DNA of 14,781 nucleotides, taken from contig JACQAU010000111.1 of the NCBI GenBank assembly GCA_016194835.1, positions 1-14,781 on the forward strand, written 5' to 3'. The stretch's first letter is position 1; the number at the start of each line of letters is the position of its first letter. Below, in pieces: positions 5,981-13,285 of this stretch. The notes under the pieces were generated by a model. That model saw nothing but the letters and a program-made list of their open reading frames with translations. It had not been told where the DNA came from and did not search any database. Source of the DNA: Deltaproteobacteria bacterium (lineage in GTDB: Bacteria; Bdellovibrionota; UBA1018). Position numbers and translations under genes: made by a program.

Positions 5981-7342
5981 TTGTCAAAAGCTATAAAATC
6001 AAAGGGGCTTATAAAAAAATGTCTTAAAAAACACAGATATTTTCTTCTTATTTTACTTATAGCATTAAGCAGCTCTTGTGAGCAAAAGTATTCAATTATT
6101 ACAATTAAGAACAATACATCTGAACACACAAATACAGATCCAAACTCTCCACTGGCTGGCCCATGCCAAGGACGTCCAACATTTCAGGATAGCTCGACAA
6201 AGAAAATATTATTTTATGCTCCAGCAGATGGGAAAGGGGGTAGTCCGTATTATAGAGGAGTAAAAGCAGCACTAGAAAAAGAAGGATATTCAGTTAGCGT
6301 CTCTAACCGATTAGACCAAAACGTAGCTAACTTTGATGGATGCACACTGTGGTCGGCGTATAAACAAGTTTGGATGTGGCTTCCGTGTAGAGACGGCGGA
6401 GAAACAAAATCCATGGATCCAAAAAGCCAGGAAGCATTAAAACAATTCTACTCGGCAGGTGGTGGTGTGGCTGTTTTTACTGATTATCATTACAACAATA
6501 CTGGCTGTGACCACTGTGGGACAATTGAGTCCATAGACAACGGAACAACTACTTGGGGACATAGCTCAGATATAAGTTTGGTGAAAAACATATTAAAAAT
6601 TACATTTGTTAGCAACCATAGTACTACTTTCTATGGGAAAATAAAATCTCAGTCAAATCATCCGTTAGCCATTGCCTCAACAAAAATTTTTTCAATTTGG
6701 CCAACCAGTGTTAGTTCTGATCAAAATTCTAATTTTATTAGCTTAGACACAAACAATGTTACAGGTCTTATTGAAGAAAAGCGTGGCAATTTAAAATCTA
6801 TTGCCTTCATTATGCCTAGTATTTATGGATACGAATTTAGCATTACAGGTTACAGTTTTAAAACTGCCTGTAACTTTGGCAGTGGAGACGTATGGTTTAA
6901 CTCACCCGGCACAGACAGTCTTCCAGAAGCTTTTATTGCTATTGCAGATTATTTTGAGCAGAATTTGCGAGTAAGTGCTGCTAGTGCAAAATTAACAAAT
7001 ATCAATTCACCAGCACTCGATAAGCTGAAAGAACTTAAAGAAGATCCACCACAAACAGAAAACATGTTGTTTGAGAAGCTCAAATCTAAAAATCCATTAG
7101 AAGCAGCAAGTGCGCTAGATCAGTTAGTAAATAACGGATCAATATATAGATTTGAAGATTTATTACCTTTCCTGGAACACGGCAGCTTCGTTGTGAGACT
7201 AAGAGCTTCGCACTTAATAGCTATAATTTTATCAAAAGAGGCTAATCCACATTTTAAGATTTTAAATAAACTAGATGAACCTTACTTAAGCGAAAAAGCA
7301 CATAAAGCATTAACTTGGAGTTTAAGCTTTCTCCATCCTTAA
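5981..7342 (+). CDS. Lipoprotein with amidotransferase-like domain and helical-repeat tail
   Basis: This is an exported protein of 453 aa. A positively charged N-terminus and hydrophobic stretch (YFLLILLIALSSSC) end at C33, the likely lipidated residue, although SSS before the Cys is an atypical lipobox. Residues about 60-310 look like a flavodoxin/class I amidotransferase-like fold as in ThuA-type proteins: KKILFYAPADGKGG, then VKAALEKEGYSVSVSN and FYSAGGGVAVFTDYHYN. No catalytic triad can be assigned with confidence. Residues about 330-453 are helical and HEAT-like (NPLEAASALDQLV, LLPFLEHGSFVVRLRASHL). The start is TTG at 5981, chosen because GGGGGGAG (5965-5972) lies 8 nt upstream and no in-frame ATG precedes the signal region. 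It is probably attached to the cell envelope. A substrate or partner is unknown. Confidence 0.7.
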   Translation: MSKAIKSKGLIKKCLKKHRYFLLILLIALSSSCEQKYSIITIKNNTSEHTNTDPNSPLAGPCQGRPTFQDSSTKKILFYAPADGKGGSPYYRGVKAALEKEGYSVSVSNRLDQNVANFDGCTLWSAYKQVWMWLPCRDGGETKSMDPKSQEALKQFYSAGGGVAVFTDYHYNNTGCDHCGTIESIDNGTTTWGHSSDISLVKNILKITFVSNHSTTFYGKIKSQSNHPLAIASTKIFSIWPTSVSSDQNSNFISLDTNNVTGLIEEKRGNLKSIAFIMPSIYGYEFSITGYSFKTACNFGSGDVWFNSPGTDSLPEAFIAIADYFEQNLRVSAASAKLTNINSPALDKLKELKEDPPQTENMLFEKLKSKNPLEAASALDQLVNNGSIYRFEDLLPFLEHGSFVVRLRASHLIAIILSKEANPHFKILNKLDEPYLSEKAHKALTWSLSFLHP

Positions 7343-7360
7343 ATTAAGGCCTTAATTTAA
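7339..7360. repeat. Perfect 22-bp palindrome over the stop codon
   Basis: TTAAATTAAGG followed directly by its exact reverse complement overlaps the TAA of the 453-aa lipoprotein gene. As RNA it would form a weak AT-rich hairpin with a GGCC tip and no T-run beyond the stem. It could be a terminator, a protein-binding dyad or chance. Confidence 0.6.
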
Positions 7361-7415
7361 AACACATTAGTAAAATATCTATTTGGTCAACAAAAAATAA
7401 AATATCTCACTAGTA

Positions 7416-7444
7416 TTGACACTTCGCAACACAGAGGATAATAA
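7416..7444 (+). promoter_or_regulatory. Promoter of the large lipoprotein metallopeptidase gene
   Basis: A consensus -35 TTGACA (7416-7421) is followed by GGATAATAAG. The -10 is either GATAAT with a 15-bp spacer (7437-7442) or TAATAA with a 17-bp spacer (7439-7444). The leader is about 50-55 nt. Confidence 0.5.
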
Positions 7445-7503
7445 GCACTCTGTGTGTGTGTCTATATGTAAAAAAATAACTAATTATGAGGGACTGATGT
7501 TTT

Positions 7504-10500
7504 ATGGGAAGAACTAAAAATATTTCAGCATTGTGTGTTATTATCTTGTGTGTCGCTATTTCGTGTGGGAAATCAAAGCCTACAACAGAAACAGCCAATA
7601 TACCAACATCGGTTCCAGTTGATCAAAGCTTGGGTTTTAGATCCACTGACGATACACTTGGCCTGAAAGATAAAGCTAATGTTTTAATAAAAAAACCACA
7701 GGGCTTTGAACACGAATTTTTGCTCTTTGCTTCTTTTAGTGATGTTAGCCCTGCTCCAACTAGCCATGGCACACAGGGTAAGATAGTCACTTTTAAGCTG
7801 GATTCCTTGGCTAAAAAAGTTTTTATGTTGAAATCCACCAATGGGCAAAAAGTCACAAAAAGCTTAGGAGATATCCCCGAAACTTTGGCCGTTTTTCCTG
7901 TTTTAGAAGAAACAGCAGATTATGTAATGATTGATTTCAATTCAGGAATGGACAAGCTCTACCTTGCAGAAAATTGGCAAGCCACAGATGACGGTGGGAA
8001 ACAGTATGACGCTACAAAAAATGCATTTGGTTTAGACCTGAAAAAACAGCGCCTTGATTCTATTAGTATTACAGGAAATACATTAGTCATTCACCAAGTT
8101 GCCCAAGTAAATATGTTTATAGCTACTCCTACACTAGAAATTCGCTATTTTTTATCTCCTTATGTTGAAAATCAAAATATAAAACCAAAAGAAAATTTTG
8201 ACTTCAAAAAAGTTGGCTTCTTTGAAGTTGGCACCACTGTCGAAAACGCAGGACGAGAAGTTGCTAATATTTCAAGGTGGGATTTCTCTAAACCAGTAAC
8301 TTTTCATGTAAGCGCAAACACTCCTAAAGATTATGTACAGGCAATGAAAGACGGCATTTTGTATTGGAACAAAGTAGCAGGAAAAGAAATTTTAAAAGCA
8401 GAAGTTGCTCCAGATGGAGTTAATGCTCCAAGCGCCGATTATAACATTGTGCAATGGGTAGAGTGGGATAATGCCGGGATGGCATATGCGGACGCCTTAA
8501 GCGACCCCCGAACTGGTGAAACATTGCATGGTCAAGTGTTTATCACTAGTGTGTTTGCCCTGCTCACTAAAGAAAGGGCAGCAAAAATTTTGCGCCGCCT
8601 TAAAAACCAATCTCGACAACAAGCTTCACGTGTAACTCTAAAATCATGGCTTGACCAGGCTAAAAAGAATAAAAAAGCAAATCCATTATCGGATCAGCTT
8701 CTAGAAAGTCTACTATCAAATGAAAGACTGCAGAAGGCGTTAGAGCCATATTTTAAACTCAATGAAAAACTTGCCCCTTTCTTTGATTTAGCAGACAACA
8801 TAAATCTTCCTGCACAATTACAATCTGGTAATTTATGCAAGTACGATGTCAATGCAAAAATGGCAAAAGGCATTGAAGCCTTGTTAAACTCAGATGCTTC
8901 GGATGATTCCGTATTAAGATTTTCACAAGACATGGTAAGATCAGTAGTTGCCCACGAAGTGGGTCACGTTTTAGGGCTAAGACATAATTTTGCTGGTTCC
9001 TTGGGAGCTAAAAAAACAATCAAAGTTCAAGAAGACGCTTTCAGCGAGTACATGCTACATGGCATAGTGCCTCATCCAGACAATACAGTCTTTACTTCTT
9101 CGGTTATGGATTACTTAACTCACGATGTAGATGCATTAACAGGAGCACAACTGATGTTAACTCGTTCTGGCTTAGAATACGATCGCATGGCGTTTGATTG
9201 GGGCTATTTGGATCGCAGACCAAGTGGTGAAGCAGGTGAACCATTGTTTTGCACAGATAGTGATTTTGGCTGGGATGGCCCTATTTATACAGATTGCGAC
9301 CGGTTCGACAAAGGTAATAATCCTATCGAATATTTGGCCTGGAAAACTTCGATGAAACTGGAACGTCTTCCTATTGAACTAGCAGAATTTTATATTCATG
9401 CAAAAACACCTAGAGATTCGAGGGATGTAGAAAAATTTCATGAAATTAGTCCAGATCCAATAGAATTTGTAGAAGATATAATGGAATTGCAACAAACCAA
9501 ATTAAAGTGGTTCAAAGAATCTTTAAAATCTCTTCCTTTTGAACGACATAACTTGAGTTTACTAAACCTAAATCCAAAAGAAATCGTAAAAAAAAGGTAC
9601 GCATGGGTTGAGCAAAAAATAGAAGAAATGGACGAAATTAATAGTAATGGCAAAAAAATAGCTGATGGTTTAGATAAATTTTTATTCTCACTTTTACCCG
9701 CTCAAGACCGCTCTACTGTAACTATTGTTGAAGCATCCACAAAAGCTCTAGACAAGTATCTGGAGCATGATTATGTGATTAACGGTGTAGGCGAAGACGG
9801 AAAAACGTATCATTTAACACAAGATGAAATTAGTTGGATCAAAGAAAACGGTAAAATATATTTTTCTAAAATTGAAGAAAAATTATTAGAAAAAGTATTG
9901 AACGAATTAAGATGGAATCGATTTGAGTCTCCAAAACTTCTTAAAAAAGTTGCATCTCGTTATTCAGAGATCGCTAAGGCGTTAGTTTTATCACCAGAAG
10001 AAAAATTTGAGCTGCCTGAAACTTTTTTTAAGAATGACAACAGTAATGCAAAAAACAACATAGCAACACCAGAGATAGAGTTTGATTGGCAACCTTTACA
10101 TGCGTCTTGGTGGGGTGGGACTATGTGGGTGCCTGTTCCTAAAGCCGAAGCTCCTGTAGCCGACACTACTGAGATGGTACCTGCTCCTGCTCCAAGTTCG
10201 TCTCCAAATTCTTTAGGCAAAACGACAGAGAAAGTAACAATAAAAGCATCTCTTGTTGATTCAAGTAAAGCTTTAACAGCAGTGAAACCTTTAAAAAACT
10301 TTTCTTATAAACAAGAAGTTCGTACAAGCGCTGTCGGACTTTTGAATATAAATCTAGGTGAAGGTGAAGATCGATTGCTAGGGTGGTCTGATGACGCTGT
10401 GCTAAATATCCATAGAATGCTAAAAATATTAGTTATGGACACTTTCGGAATTGAATGGAAAAAATTAAAAAATGATGATGAACTTGATGAAGAATTTGAT

Positions 10501-10623
10501 CATATGTCTTCTGAAAAAATCTCTGACAGTGATCAAAAGAAATGGTTTTTGCTACAAAAAGAAATTTTAGACAAAATAAAGAAAAGCAAGTCCTCCCCTG
10601 ACAAAAAAGAACACCATGGTTAA
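7504..10623 (+). CDS. Lipoprotein zinc metallopeptidase, metzincin (DUF5117/DUF4953-like)
   Basis: This is a large cell-envelope protease of 1039 aa. The signal peptide ends in VAISC, giving lipidated C21. The catalytic signature HEVGHVLGLRH (484-494) supplies three His zinc ligands (H484, H488, H494) and the base E485. The Met-turn is SSVMDYL with M535, 41 residues on, the classic metzincin layout. Sequence around it, such as DPRTGETLHGQVF before and SGLEYDRMAFDWGY after, matches my memory of bacterial zinc-dependent metalloproteases carrying DUF5117 and DUF4953; I could not verify this by search. Later come a Pro/Ala/Ser-rich linker (about 875-905, VPAPAPSSSPN) and a Lys/Asp/Glu-rich C-terminus. 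The ATG follows GAGGGA (7488-7493) by 10 nt. It has its own promoter and sits among other exported peptidases. The substrate is unknown. Confidence 0.88.
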   Translation: MGRTKNISALCVIILCVAISCGKSKPTTETANIPTSVPVDQSLGFRSTDDTLGLKDKANVLIKKPQGFEHEFLLFASFSDVSPAPTSHGTQGKIVTFKLDSLAKKVFMLKSTNGQKVTKSLGDIPETLAVFPVLEETADYVMIDFNSGMDKLYLAENWQATDDGGKQYDATKNAFGLDLKKQRLDSISITGNTLVIHQVAQVNMFIATPTLEIRYFLSPYVENQNIKPKENFDFKKVGFFEVGTTVENAGREVANISRWDFSKPVTFHVSANTPKDYVQAMKDGILYWNKVAGKEILKAEVAPDGVNAPSADYNIVQWVEWDNAGMAYADALSDPRTGETLHGQVFITSVFALLTKERAAKILRRLKNQSRQQASRVTLKSWLDQAKKNKKANPLSDQLLESLLSNERLQKALEPYFKLNEKLAPFFDLADNINLPAQLQSGNLCKYDVNAKMAKGIEALLNSDASDDSVLRFSQDMVRSVVAHEVGHVLGLRHNFAGSLGAKKTIKVQEDAFSEYMLHGIVPHPDNTVFTSSVMDYLTHDVDALTGAQLMLTRSGLEYDRMAFDWGYLDRRPSGEAGEPLFCTDSDFGWDGPIYTDCDRFDKGNNPIEYLAWKTSMKLERLPIELAEFYIHAKTPRDSRDVEKFHEISPDPIEFVEDIMELQQTKLKWFKESLKSLPFERHNLSLLNLNPKEIVKKRYAWVEQKIEEMDEINSNGKKIADGLDKFLFSLLPAQDRSTVTIVEASTKALDKYLEHDYVINGVGEDGKTYHLTQDEISWIKENGKIYFSKIEEKLLEKVLNELRWNRFESPKLLKKVASRYSEIAKALVLSPEEKFELPETFFKNDNSNAKNNIATPEIEFDWQPLHASWWGGTMWVPVPKAEAPVADTTEMVPAPAPSSSPNSLGKTTEKVTIKASLVDSSKALTAVKPLKNFSYKQEVRTSAVGLLNINLGEGEDRLLGWSDDAVLNIHRMLKILVMDTFGIEWKKLKNDDELDEEFDHMSSEKISDSDQKKWFLLQKEILDKIKKSKSSPDKKEHHG

Positions 10624-10779
10624 TAACATTAGGAATGTAGATAATTAAGTCTATATCTTGTCCCCATATTGACACCGTGTAAGATTTTCAGTGCCATCAG
10701 AGCACCAAAGAATTCAACTACTTACACTATTACTATTTAATTAACATTGGCACCTATCTTGCTACGTTAATACATACGA

Positions 10780-10806
10780 AATTGCTGCCTTGGTAATACA
10801 GCAATT
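10780..10806 (+). promoter_or_regulatory. Leader hairpin before the papain-like gene
   Basis: A perfect 8-bp inverted repeat, AATTGCTG (10780-10787) and CAGCAATT (10799-10806), with an 11-nt loop, lies 8 nt upstream of the AGGAGG ribosome site (10815-10820). It may affect translation or mRNA stability. A conspicuous TTGACA occurs further up at 10669-10674, but its -10 at proper spacing (TGCCAT) is poor. Confidence 0.35.
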
Positions 10807-10826
10807 AAGATAACAGGAGGTGTGTC

Positions 10827-11308
10827 ATGAAAAAAAATAAAGAAAAAAATAAACGAATATGGATCTCAATTTTAACTGTTTTAATAGTATTTTCAGCGTT
10901 CGCTTGTGGCAAACCAAACGCAATTAATGAAAACCTTAAAGTATCACTTACTACTGAAGACGAGCAGTTCTTGGAGCCAAAAGAAGTACTTAATACTTTA
11001 AATTCTAAAGCAGTCCCGATTGAAGGCAAGACAGATCCTGATATTGAAAAATCATTTATTAACTCACAAGATGCCTTTAAAAATTCAATACCAATTACAC
11101 ATGATCAGAGTGAACTGATGAGCCCACCAAACACTAATCAAGGCGAAGTTGTTTTTCTTATGGATGCTTTGGCTCCAGAAAACTCTTACATTGACCTGCG
11201 CAGATATGATTCACCAATAAAAAATCAAGGTCGCTTTGGTCGTTGTATCTGTACTTAAAAGACGGAAGAAAAATAGAACTCTCAGGAACAGTAATAAAGT
11301 GGGAATAA
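10827..11308 (+). pseudogene. Papain-like (C1) lipoprotein peptidase, truncated after the catalytic Cys
   Basis: The open frame runs 10827-11258 (143 aa) with a very good ribosome site (AGGAGG, 6-nt spacing). The signal ends at FSAFAC (C27), a lipoprotein type. After an acidic spacer the C-terminus reads DLRRYDSPIKNQGRFGRC. This is the start of a papain-fold domain, with oxyanion Gln Q134 and, 6 residues on as in papain, the catalytic Cys C140. The frame stops three residues later. No His/Asn part exists. In the +2 frame just past the break, 11252-11308 reads YLKDGRKIELSGTVIKWE and stop, which could be the old C-terminus. The simplest history is a large internal deletion with frame loss. Alternatively, a short exported protein may still be made. 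Confidence 0.6.
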
Positions 11309-11332
11309 GCGAAGATCAATAAAAACACACCT

Positions 11333-11500
11333 CTATGGTCTTGATGGTATCCGGCTATAGTTTTGATATGGTTGAACGTTATATGCCAAGCTCTTAGTAT
11401 GTTCAAGGACTTCTTGCGAGAATGTCTCTTCGTTTTCTTGCATTTCGCTATAGCGCCCACAAATCTCATAAATAACTATCGTCACGGCAATAAAAACCAT
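11333..11500 (-). CDS. Hypothetical 55-aa single-membrane-span protein
   Basis: This frame is too short for most ORF callers. It starts at ATG 11500 and ends at TAG 11333-11335. It reads as an N-terminal hydrophobic segment (MVFIAVTIVIYEICG) followed by an acidic helical part (YSEMQENEETFSQEVLEHTK) and a polar tail ending in RIPSRP. The composition is protein-like, but no clear ribosome site precedes the ATG, and the frame extends upstream with only non-standard starts until a stop. It could be a small membrane protein or the tail of a decayed gene. It occupies most of the otherwise empty 255-bp gap between the papain remnant and the nucleotidyltransferase. Confidence 0.3.
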   Translation of the reverse strand: MVFIAVTIVIYEICGRYSEMQENEETFSQEVLEHTKSLAYNVQPYQNYSRIPSRP

Positions 11501-11563
11501 AATGAAGGATACAAAAATAATAATATTGAGCTAACCATAATAATTAGTTAAGCTTTCAAAATC

Positions 11564-12046
11564 ATGATTCCTTATCAAACGCTTTTCACGCAACTGCAGC
11601 AAAGACACATCGAGTACTTGGTAGCAGGCGGTTTTGCTGTAAATTTTCATCAAATTCAGAGGGCTACTGTTGATTTGGATTTGATTATCCACCTTGAGCG
11701 ATCCAATGTGCTTGAGTTTGTCCGTTTGATGAACGAATTAGGGTATGTGCCCAGGATACCTGTAAAAGCTGAAGAATTAGCTGAACCAGATAAACGGGCA
11801 AGTTGGATTGCCGATAAAGGCTTAATGGTTTTTAGCTTTGTCCATTCTAAGAGTTCTTATGAAACTGTAGACGTTTTTGTCCAAGAGCCCAAGCCTTTTG
11901 CTGAACTTTATCAAAGAAGATTAGCTCTCAAAGCCTTTGGATCAGTGATTGATGTTCTTGGAAAAAGCGATCTTATCGAGATGAAACGCTTAGCAGGTCG
12001 TGACAAAGATATTTTCGATATTCAACAACTGGAGAAAAAGAAATGA
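11564..12046 (+). CDS. MNT-like nucleotidyltransferase (possible toxin-antitoxin component)
   Basis: This is a 160-aa protein with the minimal nucleotidyltransferase fold. GGFAV (22-26) is the glycine-rich strand-turn. R33-x-T-x-D37-x-D39 is the metal-binding pair in RATVDLDLII. A third acidic residue, D103, sits in ETVDVFV. The tail KSDLIEMKRLAGRDKDIFDI (124-143) matches the helical end seen in DUF6036/AbiEii-like nucleotidyltransferases, which transfer a nucleotide to RNA, protein or an unknown target. No ribosome site is visible before the ATG, so the mRNA may be leaderless or the gene may be weakly translated. Its stop overlaps the start of the 55-aa gene by 4 nt (ATGA), implying coupled translation. 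Family membership is fairly secure; a toxin role is inference from genetic layout. Confidence 0.78.
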   Translation: MIPYQTLFTQLQQRHIEYLVAGGFAVNFHQIQRATVDLDLIIHLERSNVLEFVRLMNELGYVPRIPVKAEELAEPDKRASWIADKGLMVFSFVHSKSSYETVDVFVQEPKPFAELYQRRLALKAFGSVIDVLGKSDLIEMKRLAGRDKDIFDIQQLEKKK

Positions 12047-12210
12047 CTTCACACTCTCCTACAGATTGGCGCGAAGTTTCTAGCACTAGCCAAGTCTCAC
12101 TTACTCCTGAGCAAATTATAGAATGGCTAGAAAGCTACCGTGAGCTCATGATTGAAGTCTGGAAAAATAATCCTGAACTTCGCAAGCAATGGGAACAAAA
12201 TTATTGCTAA
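12043..12210 (+). CDS. Small 55-aa partner of the nucleotidyltransferase
   Basis: ATG at 12043 overlaps the upstream stop in ATGA, and GGAG (12031-12034) lies 8 nt before it. The protein is helical and rich in Trp and Glu: TPEQIIEWLESYRELMIEVW then NNPELRKQWEQ, ending NYC. There is no signal peptide or membrane segment. Codon choice and composition match its neighbour. I do not recognise a family. It is not a HEPN protein, the common partner of MNT enzymes, which is longer. By position and size it is a candidate antitoxin or regulatory subunit. Confidence 0.65.
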   Translation: MTSHSPTDWREVSSTSQVSLTPEQIIEWLESYRELMIEVWKNNPELRKQWEQNYC

Positions 12211-12250
12211 AGATGACCTAACTAGCCTGCTTTGATTTTATGGTCTAAAA

Positions 12251-12481
12251 TTAACGTCGTCTCCTGTGCACCGTCTTTTCATCAAGGAATTGATCGGTAG
12301 CATACTTATGCAGGATACTCGCAATTAGTGTCTGATAAGGGATGCCCTCATGTGCGGCTTTATCTCGAATCTTCGACACATCCTCGGGGTTTAGTCTCAA
12401 ATTTACTCGTACATCTTTGTTTCTACTGGCTTCTACCATTTCCTGATGGATCCGGTTGGATTCATGTTTGGGTATAGCCAA
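12251..12481 (-). CDS. CopG/BrnA-like antitoxin-type DNA-binding protein
   Basis: This is a 76-aa protein of ribbon-helix-helix type. The strand VRVNLRLN (24-31) is followed by helix PEDVSKIRDKAAHEG and helix PYQTLIASILHKYA, the pattern of CopG/BrnA antitoxins that bind operator DNA as dimers. The longest frame uses TTG at 12481, lying inside the end of the last receiver gene (20-bp overlap). An internal ATG at residue 15 is possible but has SD-like sequence too close to it. It ends the minus-strand signalling operon. No toxin gene follows: only 40 bp separate it from the converging 55-aa gene. It is therefore an orphan antitoxin or a transcriptional regulator for the operon. Confidence 0.75.
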   Translation of the reverse strand: MAIPKHESNRIHQEMVEASRNKDVRVNLRLNPEDVSKIRDKAAHEGIPYQTLIASILHKYATDQFLDEKTVHRRRR

Positions 12482-12920
12482 ATAGTTTTTTTAGTCGCTG
12501 CCCTTTCACTACGGCAATCAAACAATCTAGTAAGTCTTTCTTTTTAAATGGTTTCATCAAAAAGTCGGCCAATTCTTCTTTATATTCCTTAAAAGCACTG
12601 TCTTCTAGAACATCAGCAGAGATTGCTACCACGGGGGTTTTGCTAAGTCCCATTTTGATTTCATTGCTGCGCAGCCATTGTAAAATTTCAATACCGCTTA
12701 CCCCCGGAAGTTGATTGTCGAGCAATACTACATCCCATCTCTCCTCACTAAGCATCTTAATCGCTGCATTGCCGTCGGTGACAAAACGGTATTCTACAGG
12801 CACACCGTCAAAATAAGTTTCTAACAGTAACAGATAATCCTGAGAGTCCTCTATCACAAGAACTCTTTTACCATTTAAAACAGAAACATCTATAACGGCG
12901 GCCCGTGCTGCATCGGTCAT
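12462..12920 (-). CDS. Single-domain response regulator (receiver only), third in series
   Basis: This is a 152-aa CheY-like protein without output domain. It shows acidic residues E24-D25, the phospho-acceptor D68 in VVLLDNQLPG, the switch residue S101 (ISADV) and K123 in LMKPF. A 17-residue N-terminal extension precedes the domain. The ATG at 12920 overlaps the stop of the preceding receiver gene (ATGA), indicating translational coupling. It probably accepts phosphate from the operon's kinase or passes it along a relay. Its lower similarity to the other two suggests a separate role. Confidence 0.88.
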   Translation of the reverse strand: MTDAARAAVIDVSVLNGKRVLVIEDSQDYLLLLETYFDGVPVEYRFVTDGNAAIKMLSEERWDVVLLDNQLPGVSGIEILQWLRSNEIKMGLSKTPVVAISADVLEDSAFKEYKEELADFLMKPFKKKDLLDCLIAVVKGQRLKKLFGYTQT

Positions 12921-13285
12921 ATTATCAGCTCCCTCATTTTTTCTAAGAGCTTGTCGGATTCATATTCCTTGGTGATATAGGCATCTGCACCACAGGCTTT
13001 GCCCAAAAATTTATCACTTTCCTCGGCCTTGGCGGTTAACAGAATGACCGGAATCCCTTTGGTGGCCTGAGCCTGCTTCAAATTTTGACAAACCTGATAG
13101 CCGTTCAGTTTTGGCATCATTACATCTAAAATAACCAGATCAGGTTTTACTTTTGTCACTTGCGCTAACCCCGCCTCCCCATCTTCTGCTGTAAAGACTT
13201 CATAACCCGCTGACTCAAGGCGTATTTGGAGTATTGCCAACATGTCCGGTTCATCGTCTACGATCAGGATCTTTTTCTTCATCAT
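12917..13285 (-). CDS. Single-domain response regulator (receiver only), second in series
   Basis: From the ATG at 13285 the protein is 122 aa. This start forms an ATGA overlap with the stop of the upstream receiver. A TTG at 13291 would add only two residues. The motifs are D10-D11-E12, phospho-acceptor D54 (LVILDVMMPK), T84 (ILLTAKA) and K106. K106 is followed by Glu (ITKEYES) instead of the usual Pro, a small departure in the switch loop. There is no output domain. It stands between two other receivers in one operon, consistent with a phosphorelay or phosphate sink. Confidence 0.9.
   Translation of the reverse strand: MMKKKILIVDDEPDMLAILQIRLESAGYEVFTAEDGEAGLAQVTKVKPDLVILDVMMPKLNGYQVCQNLKQAQATKGIPVILLTAKAEESDKFLGKACGADAYITKEYESDKLLEKMRELII

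Noticed and set aside
11158..11469. Minus-strand frame of 103 codons opposite the papain remnant
   Set aside because: It covers coding sequence of the + strand lipoprotein and has no recognisable domain. A different minus frame (11333-11500) is more protein-like in the part that is intergenic.
11564..11590. Shared IPYQTL word between the nucleotidyltransferase start and the CopG-like protein
   Set aside because: Six residues in different structural settings with different surrounding sequence and codons; most likely coincidence rather than a fused or exchanged segment.
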